Positions 5,735 through 6,417 of a DNA stretch of 6,417 nucleotides are shown here, one piece after another; the first letter of the stretch is position 1; every line of letters starts with the position of its first letter. The stretch lies in NCBI GenBank assembly GCA_031551595.1, contig JAVBNK010000111.1, positions 1 to 6,417 of the forward strand. Direction: 5' to 3'. A program made the translations under genes and the position numbers. The notes below the pieces were generated by a model. It did not search any database. It was not told the DNA's origin and worked only from the letters and a program-made list of their open reading frames with translations. Source of the stretch: JAVBOW01 sp031551595. GTDB taxonomy: Bacteria > Bacteroidota > Bacteroidia > Bacteroidales > Rikenellaceae.

Positions 5735-6151
5735 TTATTTCTGGTACATTGCGGGCGTGATCTCGATCCGAGCCACCTCCGCGCCCTCAATGTCGTGATA
5801 ACAGTAAATAAAGGTGGTCTTATGGTCGCGCATTTCTTTCATCTCAGGCGAAATCCTCACATTTTCAAGGATATGCCCTTGCATAGCCTCGGTAAATGCA
5901 GGTATGTCCACGGAATCCCTGAGCGCCATAATGGTGTAATTATACAGGAACTTACGGCCGCCCGGCGCCACGGCGTTATCCATGCGGGTGAACTCATCGA
6001 GCGTCACCGGACACATAGCCGTAACCGTGGAGGCCGCCTCTTCGAGCTGCTTATCGTAGCCGGGCCGGTGAAAAAACAGTTGCGCGAGGAAATACCCCGC
6101 AACGACACCGACAGCCACTCCCGCAATGACACCTAATCGCTTGTTACTCAT
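5735..6151 (-). CDS. Small membrane-anchored protein of unknown function, fmt-linked
   Basis: I do not recognise a named family. The 138-residue protein begins MSNKR and has one hydrophobic segment at about 6-27 (LGVIAGVAVGVVAGYFLAQLFF), rich in glycine and valine. The positive residues before it suggest a cytoplasmic N-terminus and a periplasmic C-terminal domain of about 110 residues. That domain carries MCPVTLDEFTRMD (46-58), FLYNYT (68-73), and FIYCYHDIEG (114-123) with ARIEITP near the end. It loosely recalls small hypothetical proteins with a 'cP..vD..TRld ... Y.YT' pattern; this is from memory and unverified. I chose the ATG at 6151 because it lies one base after the fmt stop (TAA, T, ATG). 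The frame extends to a TTG at 6175, but that would overlap fmt by 23 bases. Cys47 and Cys117 are its only cysteines. It is very probably co-transcribed with fmt. Confidence 0.75.
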   Translation of the reverse strand: MSNKRLGVIAGVAVGVVAGYFLAQLFFHRPGYDKQLEEAASTVTAMCPVTLDEFTRMDNAVAPGGRKFLYNYTIMALRDSVDIPAFTEAMQGHILENVRISPEMKEMRDHKTTFIYCYHDIEGAEVARIEITPAMYQK

Positions 6152-6152
6152 A

Positions 6153-6417
6153 TTACTGGAATTTATATTCGTCAATACGCTGGAATCCGCGCAGCAATTC
6201 GGCGACCGTCATGCGTTTTTTGCCCGCCACCTGCAACTCGGCGACCGAGATCCAACCGTCGGCACAAGCCACATTGAGGCAGGTCCTGCCGTCCGAGGCC
6301 AACGTACCGGGTTTGGGTATGCCATCCGCGGGAACGAAATCAACTGCGAATATCTTGACCTGGAGCGGTTCGCGTGGGGTTACGGCAGACTCCAGCGCAC
6401 TCCATGCCGCGGGATAA
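6153..6417 (-). CDS. fmt: Methionyl-tRNA formyltransferase, C-terminal part (cut by window edge)
   Basis: The minus-strand frame is open from the window edge to a TAA stop at 6155-6153 and encodes the last 87 residues of Fmt, which formylates initiator methionyl-tRNA using 10-formyltetrahydrofolate in the cytoplasm. The visible part is the C-terminal tRNA-binding beta-barrel domain. It starts YPAAWSALE, matching the family's 'P.P.AW' region, continues with GTLASDGRTCLNVACADGWI, and ends LQVAGKKRMTVAELLRGF followed by RIDEYKFQ. The 'LQ.AGKK.M...EFLRG' block is highly characteristic. The catalytic N-terminal domain lies beyond 6417. No frameshift or stop is seen in the visible part. It forms a minus-strand unit with the small membrane protein one base downstream. 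Confidence 0.9.
   Translation of the reverse strand, partial: YPAAWSALESAVTPREPLQVKIFAVDFVPADGIPKPGTLASDGRTCLNVACADGWISVAELQVAGKKRMTVAELLRGFQRIDEYKFQ

Noticed and set aside
6211..6417. Plus-strand open frame at the right edge
   Set aside because: It is the antisense shadow of fmt, whose minus-strand frame gives the characteristic C-terminal domain.

Overview
The window looks like part of the chromosome of an anaerobic Bacteroidota, most probably a gut Bacteroidales; GC-rich coding sequence and protein character point towards Alistipes/Rikenellaceae. This genus guess rests on remembered family resemblance only. Supporting signs are a Bacteroidota-type promoter (TTTG, 19 bases, then TAnnTTTG), no convincing Shine-Dalgarno sequence before most genes, and protein families typical of the group. 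The content is mainly housekeeping and central metabolism. I see no mobile element, CRISPR array, tRNA or rRNA.

Layout, left to right: (1) 26-691, minus: a YggS/PROSC-family pyridoxal-phosphate homeostasis protein. (2) 692-810: a short divergent intergenic region with a candidate -7 box facing each way. (3) 811-2490, plus: a secreted C69-family dipeptidase whose catalytic cysteine directly follows a signal peptide. (4) 2491-2694: a GC-rich hairpin without a T-run, then a well-formed promoter whose -33 element lies in the edge of a perfect 21-base inverted repeat, a candidate operator. (5) 2695-5336, plus: a tight four-gene operon for a ferredoxin-dependent 2-oxoacid oxidoreductase in the order delta (two 4Fe-4S clusters), alpha (VorB/KorA), beta (TPP-binding) and gamma, closed by a strong intrinsic terminator at 5354-5382. 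(6) 5383-5734: a geneless, partly AT-rich stretch with a 14-bp-stem inverted repeat and a second terminator that serves the leftward genes. (7) 5735-6151, minus: a small membrane-anchored protein of unknown function starting one base after (8) 6153-6417, minus: the C-terminal 87 residues of methionyl-tRNA formyltransferase (fmt), cut by the window edge.

The oxidoreductase subunits together should catalyse 2-oxoacid + CoA + oxidised ferredoxin <-> acyl-CoA + CO2 + reduced ferredoxin. The substrate (2-oxoglutarate or branched-chain 2-oxoacids) cannot be fixed from sequence. The neighbouring secreted dipeptidase would supply amino acids whose transamination yields such 2-oxoacids. That link is an inference, because the two units have separate promoters. 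The most interesting unexplained signals are the palindrome at the oxidoreductase promoter, the 5420-5468 inverted repeat, and the uncharacterised fmt-linked membrane protein.
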